Part shown: positions 24,481-39,300 of the stretch, piece by piece
How the letters are laid out: each line of letters begins with the position of its first letter
How positions within the stretch are numbered: the first letter of the stretch is position 1
Program-made: the position numbers and the translations under genes
The notes under the pieces: generated by a model
What the model was told of the DNA's origin: nothing
The model's input: the letters and a program-made list of their open reading frames with translations, nothing else
The model's database searches: none
Assembly (NCBI RefSeq): GCF_027943255.1
Contig: NC_072895.1
Location: 45,296,001 to 45,360,000, forward strand
Length of the DNA: 64,000 nucleotides
DNA from: Anastrepha obliqua
Taxonomy: Eukaryota > Arthropoda > Insecta > Diptera > Tephritidae
Direction: 5' to 3'

Positions 24481-25942
24481 TACCAAGTTCCATTGAAGTA
24501 TCTTACTTTTCGCTTTTCACTTACGGACTGCTTATGGATAAATGCACGGACGATCGTACATAGATTTGAACATTTTGGTATACTCGTATATGTGTCTAAA
24601 CCTATATCGATACTTTTATGCCGTTACATACAGTCGTTATGTGAACAAAATTATAATACTCTTGGACACAAGTGCGTAGGTATAGAAATGATCCGAATTG
24701 TAGACGAATCCATTATGGGTTCTCTAACAAGATTTGTCTACAGGTTTTTGTCTAAGTACATATTCCAGTGCCATCTGACCCGGTGGCTATCTTTCTCAGA
24801 ATGGAAATGTGCATGGAAAGAAACAAGATTTGAGTTGATTTAAGCTATGAAAGGGTAAGTGGCATACGTCCTGAAGCAGTTGACAAAAGAAGGCATCCAT
24901 TACTATTTTGTATCATGGAACATACGCCCTAAGCCTGGTAGGCACAGGGGAAGGTTATATACCTACATAAGTATATTGAAGGCAATGAAATCAAACTATC
25001 GCCTTGTTATTTAATAACCACATCTCGTATAAAAACAAATAAAGGGATGTGTTTGTATTTTTTGTGTCCATAAGAAAAATTTTCCTTTGCTTGAATCTTT
25101 CACTACATTGTAATGTTAAGAGAAAATCATCACAGCAGCTACTCCTCCTGGTTTCTTGAGTCTAATGCTCAGATATCTCACCTCTCTTTGTTTAACTAAA
25201 ATCGCAGAGATATTGTATTAACCGCCTGCTAAATTTCATCATCGAAATGGTTACCGTGGCCGTCAGTAGCCATCTTTCGATAATTTGCCTGTGCCTATAC
25301 CTTTTCCTGCTTTTTTCTACAACAGTGGACGAATTCAGGATTCACGTCTAAGTGAGCCTTCTTATTTTATGCATAAGTTTAGGTACAAGCTTTCACTTTA
25401 CATTCCTGAAGGCAATTATGTATATACAAACAAATAGAATACTAATAAATATTTACATACACATTTATATATTATCATAGAATTCGATTAATCGATAACT
25501 AAAACAATTATAAAATTTCTATAGCAACTCCTTAGCTTGACGAAAAATGCTTGAGCTCAATGGAAAACAATAAAGGGAGTCGTCTAATATAGAAAATGAA
25601 TAAAGAACGTTAAGAAAACACACAAAATGAGCAGTCAAGGCAAACAAACAAGAAAATGTGTGAAAATATTTACTGAAAAATGAAAAGTCAAAAATTTATA
25701 TTGGATTTTTTTTTAATTTGAAAAACTGCAACTTTCAAAATATTGTAACATTTTCAAAATTTAATAAACCCGACGCGCATCCTTATTTGCTTTTGTGTGG
25801 GTGTGTGTGTGCTTTATAACGGCAATAGAGAGTGAAACTGTTTTGGACAAGTGCGGATATTTTTGCGATACATATTTTTTTATATAATTTTAGTAAATGA
25901 TTAGGGCAGCTACTACTGAAACCGTAAGCCTTTGAAAGCATT
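24481..25942. other. DRC5-DNAI1 intergenic region
   Basis: Holds the DRC5 3' flank and the presumed DNAI1 promoter. A 116-codon frame at 24,493-24,843 shows no domain. No TATA box is convincing near 25,900. Confidence 0.4.
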
Positions 25943-26011
25943 ATGCCAAACAAGCAGCAGCAACGATTTGCTGGAGGAGGTGGCGATAAGAAGAAGACCT
26001 CAAAAATGAAG
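25943..26011 (+). CDS. DNAI1: DNAI1 candidate first exon a
   Basis: ATG plus 22 codons, ending in phase 0 at the donor AAG-GTAATAC. It encodes a basic, Gln/Gly/Lys-rich start (MPNKQQQRFAGGGGDKKK) that fits exon 2 in frame. The basic character resembles the start of vertebrate DNAI1. It would need a 20-kb intron. Confidence 0.45.
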
Positions 26012-29000
26012 GTAATACATAAGCACATATACACATAAATACTATACATATGTATGTAAATGTAGCGGCCATGTTGAATATGAGACTTTCTATTTACACA
26101 AATGTAAATGACAAAGGTCACTTACGAAGTTTCTTGTTTATTTGTTGCTAGTTAAATTTACATTTGGCAACAATTTTAACTTTATGTGCATATACATTAG
26201 GGTGTGTAATTTTTTTTCGACAGATTCGGAGTCCACATTAGATTCGAAGAAAAGAAGATCACTAGAGCATAGCTCTAAAGTTAATTTTGAATCACCTTAA
26301 TACGAAGTTACATCAAATAATTTTTTTAATTCCATTTATTAAATGCCTTCTGTCATACATAGCATTCAGTATTACATTTAAATAAAGTTTTGAAAATATG
26401 ACATGTACAGGAACTCCCAATAGAGTCTATTACTTAAAGGATAAATTTTGAATCTTTGTTGCACATCAGTAAGCCTAAAAGTTTTAAGTCTGTGTGAGAC
26501 GTTGGTGTGGTGTGAAAGGTTAGGCGCCCGAGGATTTTGGATGATTAGCAAGTCTGTTATTATATCTTATGCTGATGTTGGCAATTCCTTCATGTACCAA
26601 TAACACTCCAAGATTACAAAGAATTATATCGTTTCAGAAAAACCATCTGTATGATGTCAAGATTTCATTTTGAAGCTGAGCTCCAGATTTGCACCCCGAA
26701 TGTCCATGTTGGTCTCAGTATTGCTTTGTATATGAGCAGCTTATTCTCCAGCGAAAGCTCTGATTTATGGCCAAGTAGGCAATAAAGGGAAAGAAGTTTT
26801 ATTCCAAGGTGCTTCTGCTTTGAAAATAGGGTTTTTCAGTAAGAGCGCTTCAACTTTTGAACTTTTTTGAATAAAACACAAACGGTTTGACTTTTTTAAC
26901 TAATTTTTTGAAGTGAAAACTTCTTTAGAATCGTTGGGAGTGATTTGAGGAAAAGTGAAACGAAAAAAGCGACCACTTGGCTACGAAGCGTTATATTATA
27001 TGTTGATATAAACGTAGCGACGAACTAAATAAAAATCACTTTTATTTTTTCTTGTGATTCGAACCAAGGATTTTGGATCGGAAGCTCACATTGCTAGTCG
27101 CTCGGCTACCGCGCCTTGCTGTCGTCGCTGGCCTAAAAGTTATTTAGTTACGAAGCGTTATATTATATGTGGATATAAACGTACCGACGAACTAAATAAC
27201 TTTTAGGCCAGCACCGACAGCATGACGCGGTAGCCGAGCGACTAGCAATGTGAGCTTCCGGTCCAAAATCCTTGGTTCGAATCACAAGAAAAAAATTTTT
27301 TTTATACGGTTATTTTATTTTATTTTATGATATGTTTATGAGGAGCTTTTTTTCATGGCAGAAATACACTCGGTGTTTTGCCATTGCCTGCTGAGGGGTG
27401 AGCGCTATTAGAAAAATAGTTTTCCTTAATTTTGGTGTTTTCACCGAGATTCGAACTGACGTTCTCTCTGTGAATTCTGAATAGTAGTCACGCACCTACC
27501 ATTCGGCTACGGCGTTTGTTTAATTTTACTGATGCAAAAATGAGGGAAAATATTTGAATAAAGTTTGCTTACTGTTTACACATTTTCCAAAGGTGACGGA
27601 GAACCAAAAAAAAAAGTCGATTTTCAAACAAATACGAGTGCATATGTGTAAATGTGTTAGAGTTTCGGTCACGCCCCAGCAAAACCTGCGTGCATATGTG
27701 TTTGTAACATTCAAAAAAATGTAATTGTGTTAGAGTTTCGGTCACGCAGGTTTTGCTGGGGACGCTCATAATAGCAACCGCGTGTGTATTTTTATATTCG
27801 TAAATATTCTCATTTTTAAATATTTACCGCAATTATGCCGAAAAATAATGCAGAAAAGTGTCGTGAATATCGACAGAAAAAAAAATCAATAAATAGCATC
27901 ACGGAATTCATTCACGAAAATTTAATAAAGTATACACCAGAAGTATCGCGGATACTTAGAAAAGATTACAATAAAGTTCCAATGATTTTAAGTGGCGATT
28001 TTAACGTAAATTTTGCATTGGACACAGCGGTTCCTTCAATTGACGTTCTCAATACAACATTCAATTTAAAAATGTGTAACAATCGCACTGAATCGACAAC
28101 ACGATCAAAAACAACAATTGACGCGGTATTTCAAAGATATGTTGACAACATCGAAACCAAAGCATTTGTATCATATTTTAGCTATCATAAGCCACTCGTA
28201 TCATTTGTTGAAATTGAAAACATTGAGGATGAATAATAATGAAATGAAGAAAATAAAATATGAACTTTATAGCAATATTATAATGAACCAATAATTATCC
28301 CGCCCCTAATGCTGATTTCGCGTCATTCTCTCTCAGTTTGTTTTACGGAAGGTTTCACTTCTATCGAGTCTAACCGTTAGACTGGTATTTTTTTTTTATT
28401 ATCGAGTTTGAACATATACATTTAAGTATGAAATTCGATTTCTTTTGCATGACCACCGCGTGCACGTTTTACGAAGTCCAATCGTTGAACCCAATTTTCG
28501 ACCACTCTTTTGCATAAATCGGCCGAAATTCCTGCAATTTCGCATTCAATATTGGCTCTGAGCTCTCAAATCGTCGCCGGCTTGTTACTGTAGACCAATG
28601 ACTTCACATAACCCCAAAACGGGACGGCTTGTTAAATGGACCGTAAAATGGCCGTAATGCTCTTAAAGTAGCAGCAACAGAACGATTATTTTCACAAAAA
28701 ATTTGCACGATTTGCAATCGTTGCTCAAGTGTGTAGCGTTCCATGATGAAATGTATACTAATGAAGTTTACAAATGACAAGCGAAAAATAAAAAATATTG
28801 CGTCGTTCGACCTTCCTATCGGAAAAAAGTTGAAGCGCACCTATTGAATAACCCTATATATGATAGCGTCTCATAAGGTGTCGATCAAAATGAATGCCTA
28901 AGTATTTAGCGTGGTCCGTTTGGGGTATTTTGTAGTTGTTAAGATGCACTGAGGGACAAGTATCCTTGCGTAGCGTGAAATTTATTTGCGCTGATTTTTC

Positions 29001-32000
29001 TTCATCCAAACTGATGCGTAGGGGTAAGATTTTTTTGTGCAATTAATTATAGGGTTAAACCGATTTGGTAAAAGTTTTTCGAAGGTTTTCTATAAAATCG
29101 AAGGGTTTTCCTGACGTAGGTATTAGGATTTTATCCGATACTTTCCATGGTACTGGAAAATACGCCGTTCAAATCATCGCATTAAATATATACTTAAAGA
29201 CGGAAGGAGCTACTTACATACCCTACCCTTGAGTACTTTGCTCGTTATGAGGTTGTATTCTGGTACTTTGTTTGGCTTTAAAACTTTGCATAAGGTGTCT
29301 TTTATTTCCTTCCAAGTAAATTTGGGAATTGGAAAATCCATTTGGAAAGGGGTTGAGAGAAATTCGCGCACTTTTTTATCACCTTCTGAGCTTTTGTTAG
29401 GAAAGGATTGAAAAACATTTGAAAGATATTTAGCGAATTCAGAGGCTTTTGCTTTGTCGGTTTTTGCACATTGTGCGCTAGATGTTTTAAGTGTATATGG
29501 GATATGGCTGCAGAGGATAGGCTGCGAAATACTTTTTGTCGCTTTCCATAGCGAGTAATCCATTGCTTCTGCTGGTGATAAGTTACATAAGTACTCATAT
29601 AGCACTTCGATAATATTTCGCATTTACCTTGACGCCAGGCTCGATGAAAACGATTGGAGAGCGCCCATCTGCGATTACAGCAGCCCAAACCATTACCTGT
29701 GGCGGGTGCTGCCTCCTGGTGGCCAATCGATGAGTCAAATTTTCGTATGAACGGCCGTTCAAATAAACCCTATCGTTTTGAGAGTTTACGAATTGCTCAA
29801 TTTGAAAAATTTTCTCCTCAGAAAACACAATTGACCGCTTTCGCCCAAGCGAAGCAATCCTTCGCTCTCTCAAGTCTAACTTGTTGCTGCTTTGGTATTA
29901 GATCTTGCGGCTTTTGGATCTTGTAAGGCTTGAGTTTGAGATCATTTTTCAATATGCGGTGGATGCTATGGTCAGATATTTTCAGTTCTTTCGCCATTTG
30001 ATTGGCATTTCGTCGGGGATTTCGCTCAAGTCGCTTCTTCACTTTTTGAACCATTTCACGTTACGTTGCAGTCTGTTGATGACCACCTCAATGACGTTTC
30101 GCAATGGTACCAGTATCATTGTAATGAGTAATGGTGCGATAAACAAAAAATGTGTTTACTTTAAGGCGCTCGAGCTCACGAATAATCACACTACTACGTT
30201 TGAAATTCATTGCCGATTTTCTTTTTCGCGTTTACTCTCAGCAAAATGCTTCCGCGCGCTTGTAACCAATACTCTGGTCTGTCATGTAGCCAACTAACAC
30301 ACAGCTGATGCACGTGTATCATTCAATAATTCAATGGCCGCTTCTGTGACCGTAATTGTTTTTAGTGGGATATCCATAATTAGCGAGTTCTCAATCAGCT
30401 TTCTAAAGTTGTCTCAATGTGTGTTTTTGTTGAGTAATTCTGGTGGTGGTTGCTTGTATTGGAAGCTGGAATGGAGCAATAGAGAATGATCCGATGAAAG
30501 ATCCAAACAAGGCTATGCAGTGACATGCTGCTTTGAAATTCCTTTAGTAATGCAAAAGTCAATAACATCCGGCATCCTTTTTTGATCACTTGGCCAGTAT
30601 GTGGGATGCCCTGTACTCGCCACCTACCAAGAATCTCGGACCAAGTGTATGACAATATACTATATCAAATAATAGAAAAAGTCTCCAAATTTCTGTGAGT
30701 TCTTCGACAGGTCATGTTCTCCAATTGTGACCACAAACTGCAGTCCAATAGATTCCCGACGGCTAATCTTCTGCGGCTAAGAACCCAGGAATATTGTTTT
30801 TTACCTACTGCTGGATGGTTTTTGCTTTATGGGCTGGAGAGGATTCTTGCTGGAAGATCCAACGTTCTCCATTGAAGAGAGTACTGCTCAACTGCTTCTT
30901 CATGGTTTCTAAGACATCCCTTTAGTACACTTTTGCCCGGGTCTTAACCCCTTTTTCGCGCAGAAGTGAAGAGATTTAATGCCTTCACAAGACACTTCCT
31001 ACCAAGCCATTATGGAGGATGGATGGTGGCTACGCTGAGCCCTTGGTAAAGCATTTTTTGCTTAATAAAAACTTCTTCAACAGTGACAAATTGTCTCATC
31101 TGTGAAAAGAATATTTTCTTGGCCGTGGACCGCGTGCCACTGAAGAAGCTGCTTGCTTTTGTCGAGTCTAATTTTCTTCAAGCGCGTTGTGAAAATATTA
31201 CTAGTTGAGCGAGAGAAGGCTTTTATGTGGATATCATCTCTAATTAGCCTTGACATGGATCTGATCGATAGACTCATTTCCCCGGACTTTATTTTCTGCT
31301 TTTTAAGGGGATTCCTCCGAATTCTTTCTCGAATGGCTTTTATGGGTGCACTGGTTCGAATCATGGGAGGACGGTCATTTCTTTTTCTGTCTATCACTTC
31401 AGACGTTTGGGAAAAACGATTGATCGTGCGGTAAACAAACATTCTCGAAATATTAAGTTTTTCAGTAATTCGTAAATCTCATTTGGACTTTTACTGCAAT
31501 GCGATTTTTCTTACTTCCCACTCCATTCTTAAGAAGCGAAATTTACCACGAAACTGAGTTTAATTTATGAGCAGGCAATGCATACGAAAAAAAAGCAAAA
31601 ATAAGGGAAAATAATACAATTTTTACAGAATTTATGGCAGGGCAAAGTATATTTATAGTGAATATTCTTTCGGTACGAAGAATTTAGTTTTGATATTCAA
31701 TTTTTTATATGTTAATTAAACTAAAGCATGAAAAAAGAATTAAAACAATAAAATTTTAGAATATTTTGGAACTTTTAAAATTTTCTCGTTCTTATCAATA
31801 ATTTTTTAGTTTTTATATTGTAATTTACGTAGTTCCAAAATTAGTTTGGTTTTGATTCCCTTTTACTATCAATAGGAGGTGTATTTTTTTACATTCTAAC
31901 ATATCTTCATTAGCGTAACTCCCACTCAATTAAAATTTGGAGAAAGAGCTCTAGACTGAATTTTGAGCTAACTTTTTTTCTTAAAAATTATGTACTCGTA

Positions 32001-35000
32001 TATGCATATTCTGAATCTGTTAGGAACGTTGTGGAGTAAAATAAATGATACGTTTAATTTGACAGTAGTGGCGCTAGTGAAAATAAAAATATACCTACCC
32101 TAATGTATAAATTTGTTTATTTATTAGAGTATAGTTAAATAACAATGACGCTTGGCACCGCTTTCGCCTTGACTGTACGCCATACATGTGTATGTATGCT
32201 TGTATGTAAAAAGTGGCTTAAAATTATGTAAACAAATTTTGGAATTTGCCTCCATATAAAGCACATGTGGAAAAAAATGTTGAAGTTACTATGCAAAAAA
32301 AAAAAAAAACAAGTGTTAAAAATCAACCCGATTCATGTATTAGGAGTTTGCTTTAAATAAACTATATTTATGTAAACAAAAATGTTGCCTAAAAAATGCT
32401 GCGAATATTTTAAAAAGATAAAAGCCACTTATGTTTGCACAAGTGCATGTATTTACTTCTATCATCCCAGTAGAACTACGCATCATCGTTTGAGTAATTC
32501 GATAGTATTCCCATGCAAGTACCGCACTACTCCCCGTTATTCCCTATACTTCTGTGTATAAGCGTGTGATTTTGTATAATCGCTCTTAACAATGTTAGCC
32601 TTATAATGTCAAGTATACGGCCGCCGTAGCCGAATCTCGGCGAAAGACCAAAATGAAGAAAAAAGCTTTTTCTAATAGCGGTCGTCCCTCGGCAGGCAAT
32701 GGCAAACCTACGAGTGTATTTCTGCGATGAAAAAGCTCCTCATAAAGAAAAAATATCCGCCGTTCGTAGTCGGCTTGAAACTGTAGGTCCCTCCATTTGT
32801 GGAACAACATCAAGACGTACGTCACGAATAGGAGGAGGAGCTCGCCCAAAACACCCAAAAAGGGTGTACTCGCCAATTATATATATACCTATAATAGAAA
32901 TACGGACCTAAATTTACCTCCGTAACGAGCAATGAAGCCTGAGTCAGCATGAACCACTCAACCTTACTTCACTTAGGCCAAGGATAGTATTCCATAGCGC
33001 AAAATTTCACGGTCCACTTATAGAAATCTGAAGTTCATGCTGGTGGCGGTGCCAGCATCTCTCAAGTTTTTTATATTCTAGCATCCGATCTTAGCCCCAA
33101 TGCGATACCCAAAGGTCGTCGACTGCTGGTTTGTTTTTGTTAGTCGAGGAAATGTAGTTGATTATTCGTTAGCAAGTCAAATATCAGTCAAGTAGGTCGC
33201 TAGCTTGCCTGCCGTAACTTGGTGATAGAATTTCATTAGCACCTTCAACCACGTGTTTTGCTTGTTTTGAAACGCGAGTTGTATTTTATTTCTCACCTAC
33301 CCTGTTGAGTATTCTCCGGTACGTCCCAAGGGGATGCGCCCGATGGGATACAAGTAACTCCGCACGGAACGCTCGTGCTTTGCTCCGAATAGGAGTTAAA
33401 GGAACCTCTATCTCCTTCCTCGTGTTTGCTGTTTAATCAATTGAAGAGTAAACCTTGAAACCTCCGAAAACCTCTTTTTTACATTGATCGATTTTTTTTT
33501 TATTGTTGCATTAAAAATATAAAAATAACACAGAACCCTCTTCTATTGCTCAAAAATCATGTCAAAAGGATTACTCTTTTATTAGTCGCTTGGGGAAATC
33601 GTATATATGTATATGCGCACATATACATTAATATGAATTTTAGGTTGCAGATATTTGCATACATACGTATATTTATACACGCTTTTGTGTCGGGATGCAC
33701 TGCAAAATTGTTCATTAAAGTTTCTTGAAAACTGCTTTGATGGACTTTTGTCACGCAACGCACAAGTTTGTATTAAAAGCCCTGGATATGCAAGTCGATA
33801 CATTCGGGAGACATAATTCTTTATACAGCCAAGCTATTGACTTAACTACAAATGGCTTATAGTGCCATTGGTGTGAGTCTTTACCAAACTTAATTTCTTT
33901 ACAAAGCTTAGTTTAAAAATATCACAGTTTTGGTATAAAATGAATATTTGCAAGAATGAATTTTGCTTTGTATTTCGCTTGTTTCAAGGCACTTCGTAAC
34001 GTCCACACACTTGCTTTTTGGTGCAAAAGGTAGAGGCAAACCTTTCGGCAATCGTCATGTATTGTAAGATTTTTAGGTCTACTACCTTTACTCATACTAA
34101 CAGTTGGCCTTTCAACCTCATTTGCTGTTCTAAACTATGGCTAATTGCATATTTTTCACAATACCGCGGGCACACTGAATCCGCTACACAAATGTTAGCA
34201 CTTTTATTTAATTTCTTCACTAAGGCTGTGCATTGCAATAATATCCACTTTTACAAAAAATAATTGTCGCATATGTGCGAAAATTAGCATTTAAAAGCGA
34301 GTGCAAACTTGTAACATATCAACAAATTCTCTCTCTCATATTTCGCTGGGTTGCCACATGTAATTACTATAAAGCTATAACATAACTGAAATAAAATTAT
34401 AAAAAAAGTTCATAAATATATTACGATCTATACATTAGAAAATATTTCAAATTATTTTTTATTGTTTCAATTTTGCTCTTCAGTGCATAAGCAACTCCTA
34501 AGTCACTTTAATGGCAATTATAATATGTTACAGTATTTTTTTGTTAATTTTCATTTTCTTACTCGGCCCATACTCGTCTAGACCGGCTGGATTTTACACT
34601 ACATTCTGTCAAAAAAATATCGGTAATTTTTCATTTAAAAGGGGCGCTTACACATCTGTCTAAACTTTTTTTGCTGGAATGTTGGTACAATAGTGTCTAT
34701 AGTGTGACAGAGTTTGAGAGTGACCTGTTAATTAGCTTGTTTTTGGCATTTAAATATATCAGTCAACCGCAGGTGTGCTCTGCGATTTTTACTATGGATA
34801 AAAATATCGAACAAAGATTTTTTCTTACAATAAATTTTGTGTTTTGAACGGGATTTCTTTTGCCGAATCGTTGAAAATGTTTGAGAAAGTCTATGGAGAG
34901 TCACTTTATCAAAAACACGGGTCTACCAGTGGTATAAGGATTTTGCAGAGGGCCGAGAAGTCGTGGAAGATTTGCCCCGATCTGATCGCCCACCAACATC

Positions 35001-36304
35001 TTCAATGGATGAAAACGTCGACAAAGTCAAGGAAATGGTGCTGGAAAACCATCATTTAAGTTTGAGGGAAGTAGCTCGTGAGCATAGCGTGTCTCTCGAA
35101 TCATTTTGCAACATTTTACACCATCAATTGGGCATGAGACGCGTGGCTGCTCGACTCGTTCCAAGAGAGTTGAATTTCTTTAAGAAGGTGGCTGAAGATA
35201 TGCTTGAGTAAGTGAATTCGGACCCAATGTTTATCCAGCGCATCATAACAGATGATGAAACATGGGTATATGAGTTTGACATGCAACCAGTCAACAGGCG
35301 GCTGAATGGCGCTAGCCACATGAGCCGAAACACAAAAAAAAACCACGTCAAGGTGTGTCAAATGAGAAAGTTATGCTTTGATTATCATGTTGTTGTGCAC
35401 TCGGAATTCATTCCGAATGGTTTTACGGTAAATAAAAATATTATTTGGAAATTATGCGACGTTTGAGAGAGAATGTGCGTAGGAAAGGGCCCACTTTGTG
35501 GAAAGAAAACTCATAGCTCTGAAGAAGATCTCTTCAAACACGTTTAAAAGGTGCTTTGATGCATGGAATAATCGTTGGCTTATGTGTACTGCTTCGAATG
35601 GAGTCTGTTTTGAGGGTAACAAAATAAATGTTGATTAAACAATTATTTTGCGTTTTATTGAATAACTTCCGGTACTTTTTTGACAGAAGTATATCGCTCC
35701 GTGCTCCTTTTTCTTATTCCCTAAGATGAAGTGGGCTGTCGGGAGAATTCATAGTAGCTGCGGTACAGGAGGTCAAGGAAGCCGAAACTATGTTGCTGAA
35801 TGGGTGAACTTCGTAGGAAATGTCATGCGGTTATTGTGCACAGTCAGAGGGAGACTTTTGTAAAAACCGATAATAAAAAATGGATTCTAACTTAATTTCG
35901 TTATGTTTTACTGACAAAATCATAAAACTTAATTGATACTCCTCGTATTTTCATGTTTGAAATTTCTGTGGTCTGTCAAATAAAAGTAACAATGACAGGG
36001 GATATCAGATGATATCAGACAATTTGACTCTTTTTTATTTTATGAAAAATTGGCATGACTACGTGATTGCAAATTGACGATTTTGTTATATATATATATA
36101 TATATATATACTCGTATATATATATACTCGTATAATTGGCGCGTACGCCTTTTTTGGCTATTTGTGGTGTGCGTGTTGATGTTGTTCCACAAATGGAGGG
36201 ACCTACAGTTTCAAGCCGATATTTTTATGAGGAGCTTTTTCATGGCAGAAATACACTCGGAGGTTTGCCATTGCCTGCCGAGGGGCGACCGCTATTAGAA
36301 AAAT

Positions 36305-36359
<55 letters not shown>

Positions 36360-39300
36360 TATTTCGCTTTTACTGAGATTCGAACCACCGTTCTCTCTGT
36401 GAATTCCGAATGGTAATCACGCACCAACCCATTCGGCTACTACGATTTTGTTAAATATTTACTAAAATTGTCAAAAATATACTTATAAAAATGCCTTAAT
36501 ATTTACCATTTAATTTTTTCTCCAACTAAATTTAATATATGAATATGTCTAACAATTCCTTTTAATAGTTAAGAACTTCAGTATAAGGGTTCATTATGGC
36601 CTTTTAAGTAAAATACATACCTATATGTATATACTTTTGTAATGCTGCATGACACTTTTGTTTTGATACCTCAATTATGAAAATAATTTTTCTGGGGGCC
36701 AAATTATTGGTAAGATATATTTTTTAAATATTTTTTTTTTCTGCCTTAAAGTTGCTCTTAACGCTCAAACAAAAATGAATAAAGTATTACTTTGAGAAGA
36801 AACGAACCACATATATACATTTGGGTTCACATAACTAAGTAATTTTTCCCTTTTACAATATTTCATTTATTTTTTATAAACATATAGTTCATTCCATAAA
36901 AACCCGTCTAGATCAAAGTTCCATATTTTATACGAAATTCAGAAAAAATTTAATAAATTAAACAAAAATTGCCATCAAAATTTTCAACTTTTTCATCATG
37001 GGCAATAAATTTAATTTTAGTTTAATAAAGTATAGGTTTGATTTTAGAAACTTTTTTTTGCATACGATGTTGATGATTTTCTTCCATATACGAAACTTTC
37101 ATCCTTGTGGTTGAAAGTATTGGCAAAACTATTGTAAAGGAAAAATGCGGTATTCATGTGAGCACAAGTGTATGTACGATTAGGTGCATCACTCTCCATA
37201 CCAAAGAAGTGCTACTGCTGTCCATCGAAGTTATAAAAAGTATTATATTTTAAGACTCTCGCAAAAATATTTCAGAAAAATATTGAGATTAATATGAGCT
37301 TAACTGAAATTACATAATTTAAATTTGTTTTTAAAAATAATTTTTCCAAAAAATCGTCTAGACGATCGACCTTAAAAGGTTTGCACAAAACTTGTTAAAA
37401 ATTAAAAAAAACTAAAAATTTGCTTAAGTCGGAGAATTTGTACCAAGTGCTGGGCTAAAAAGTTCTTTAAAATGAATAATGATTACATATACTAAGACTT
37501 GCTGACATGTTTTGACAATTTATTTATTACTTATTTAATTTTAATAATTTTTTTATGAAAATAAAGCTCATTATCTTGCAATAACTATAAATATCCAAGT
37601 TTCAAACTTTTTTTGCAATTAAAAACAAGCAAACACAAGCAATTTTCATCAAAACTTCTCACTTTGTAATCAGAATTTTTAGAAGAATTCGAGTATGAAA
37701 TTTTGCAGCCATTGAATTTTGATATAATAAAGTGTAAAAGCTAATTTCACATCGATTAAATTTCGTCAGCAATATTGACTGTCAAATGAGAAAACACGTC
37801 AAATCGCCGCAGAAGCAATTGGTAACTTTTGGTTGGAAAGTTGTTTTAAAACAAATTAGCACACACTCATATATATTGATACAATAAAATATAAAGAAGG
37901 TTTACTTTCACTCTTCACTGTGCATTTAAAACATGTTGCTGGCATGTTGCCCAATGTTGCCGTGAGATACTTACGAAAATTCACGTGTATTTCATGGCAA
38001 TGATATTTGTATGGATTTTGACAGTCATTTCTCGAGAAACACATACTTGGTGGTATACTTAGATTTGAAATGGCCGAAAAAATGCATTGTTTTTTATTTC
38101 CTTTCGTTTTTTGTTGCGTCGGTCTTGTGCATTTTATCCATATAGATTTTTTTATATGGAAGAAAATACCTTAAACCGTCAACAAAAAAAAAAAAAATGT
38201 CAAAAATCAATACAGCTTGTATTATCTTATATTAAAAATTAACGAGTTACAAAACTGCATACCCAGAATTTTTCTAAAAATTGAATGGACTTTAAACTAC
38301 ATGCTTGAAATTTTTCCAAAAAAATCTGATTAAAAAGTTTCTAGATTTTTTTTTTAATTTGCACAAAGTTAGAAACTTGGATTTGTATAGTTTTGGTAGA
38401 AGAACAAACTATTTTTTTGTAAAAAAAATCTATTAATATTAAATAAGAAAAAAATAAAATATCAGAGCTTGTCAATAAGTCCCTGTGCTATAGTTATTTA
38501 ACGCTGTGTATATTATAAACATATCAATTTCAAGACATTAGCTTCTAATAAGTTATTTCATCACTCCGATCAATATTTAATTTTCATACTTTATTTTTTT
38601 AATATCATAAAGTATTAAAAAGCCGGCGCAACCACTTTTGTATTAATTTAATTTACACGTTGCTAATATTTTTATATACGTCTGAAATATTCGAAAAATA
38701 ACCATTCCCATTTTCGGCGCTATAATATTTTATATTCATGTAGTATTCACTTGCAATAAAATTCTCGTTTATATCCACAAGTATCTGGAGCCACTGTGAA
38801 CGATTTGTTCCTTTTGAGAGTAGCAAATGTACTGGCTCAAATCAAGTGTTTATGCACTGAAAGTTCAACTATTTTACTTTCAATGTTCTCACTATGCAAT
38901 TTATTTTATAAGTACAACCCCTCTGGCTACGTATTCGTATTTTATATTTTGTATTTTGTATTGGAATTTTGGCAAATCGTGACCTCTGACAATAAGCCGA
39001 CTCGATTTAGTAAAAGCAATTATATCAAATTATTAGCAAGTTTTCCCATGCCAACGCAGCGCACCACCTTTATTCAATTCATTACCTATCCTCACACCAA
39101 TATTTATTTGTATTTGCACGTGCTTATATGTATGTGAGTAAATATAATATTTACGATACAACCAAGCAGTGAATTAAGAAATCTTAAAACTGATGCAGAC
39201 TTCACCGATTTTCAAGTGGTTCTGAACTGCGCTGCATCTTCATGAAATGGATTTAAGCATTCGATAAGTATTATTTGTATGTATTCGTATAATTACACAA

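Noticed and set aside
24493..24843. 116-codon + strand frame after the LINE tail
   Set aside because: No domain, starts in the poly(A)-adjacent region, composition like random AT-rich DNA.
38796..39137. 113-codon + strand frame in the DNAI1 intron, hydrophobic
   Set aside because: Hydrophobicity follows from T-rich DNA; no homologue recognised, no promoter or second copy.
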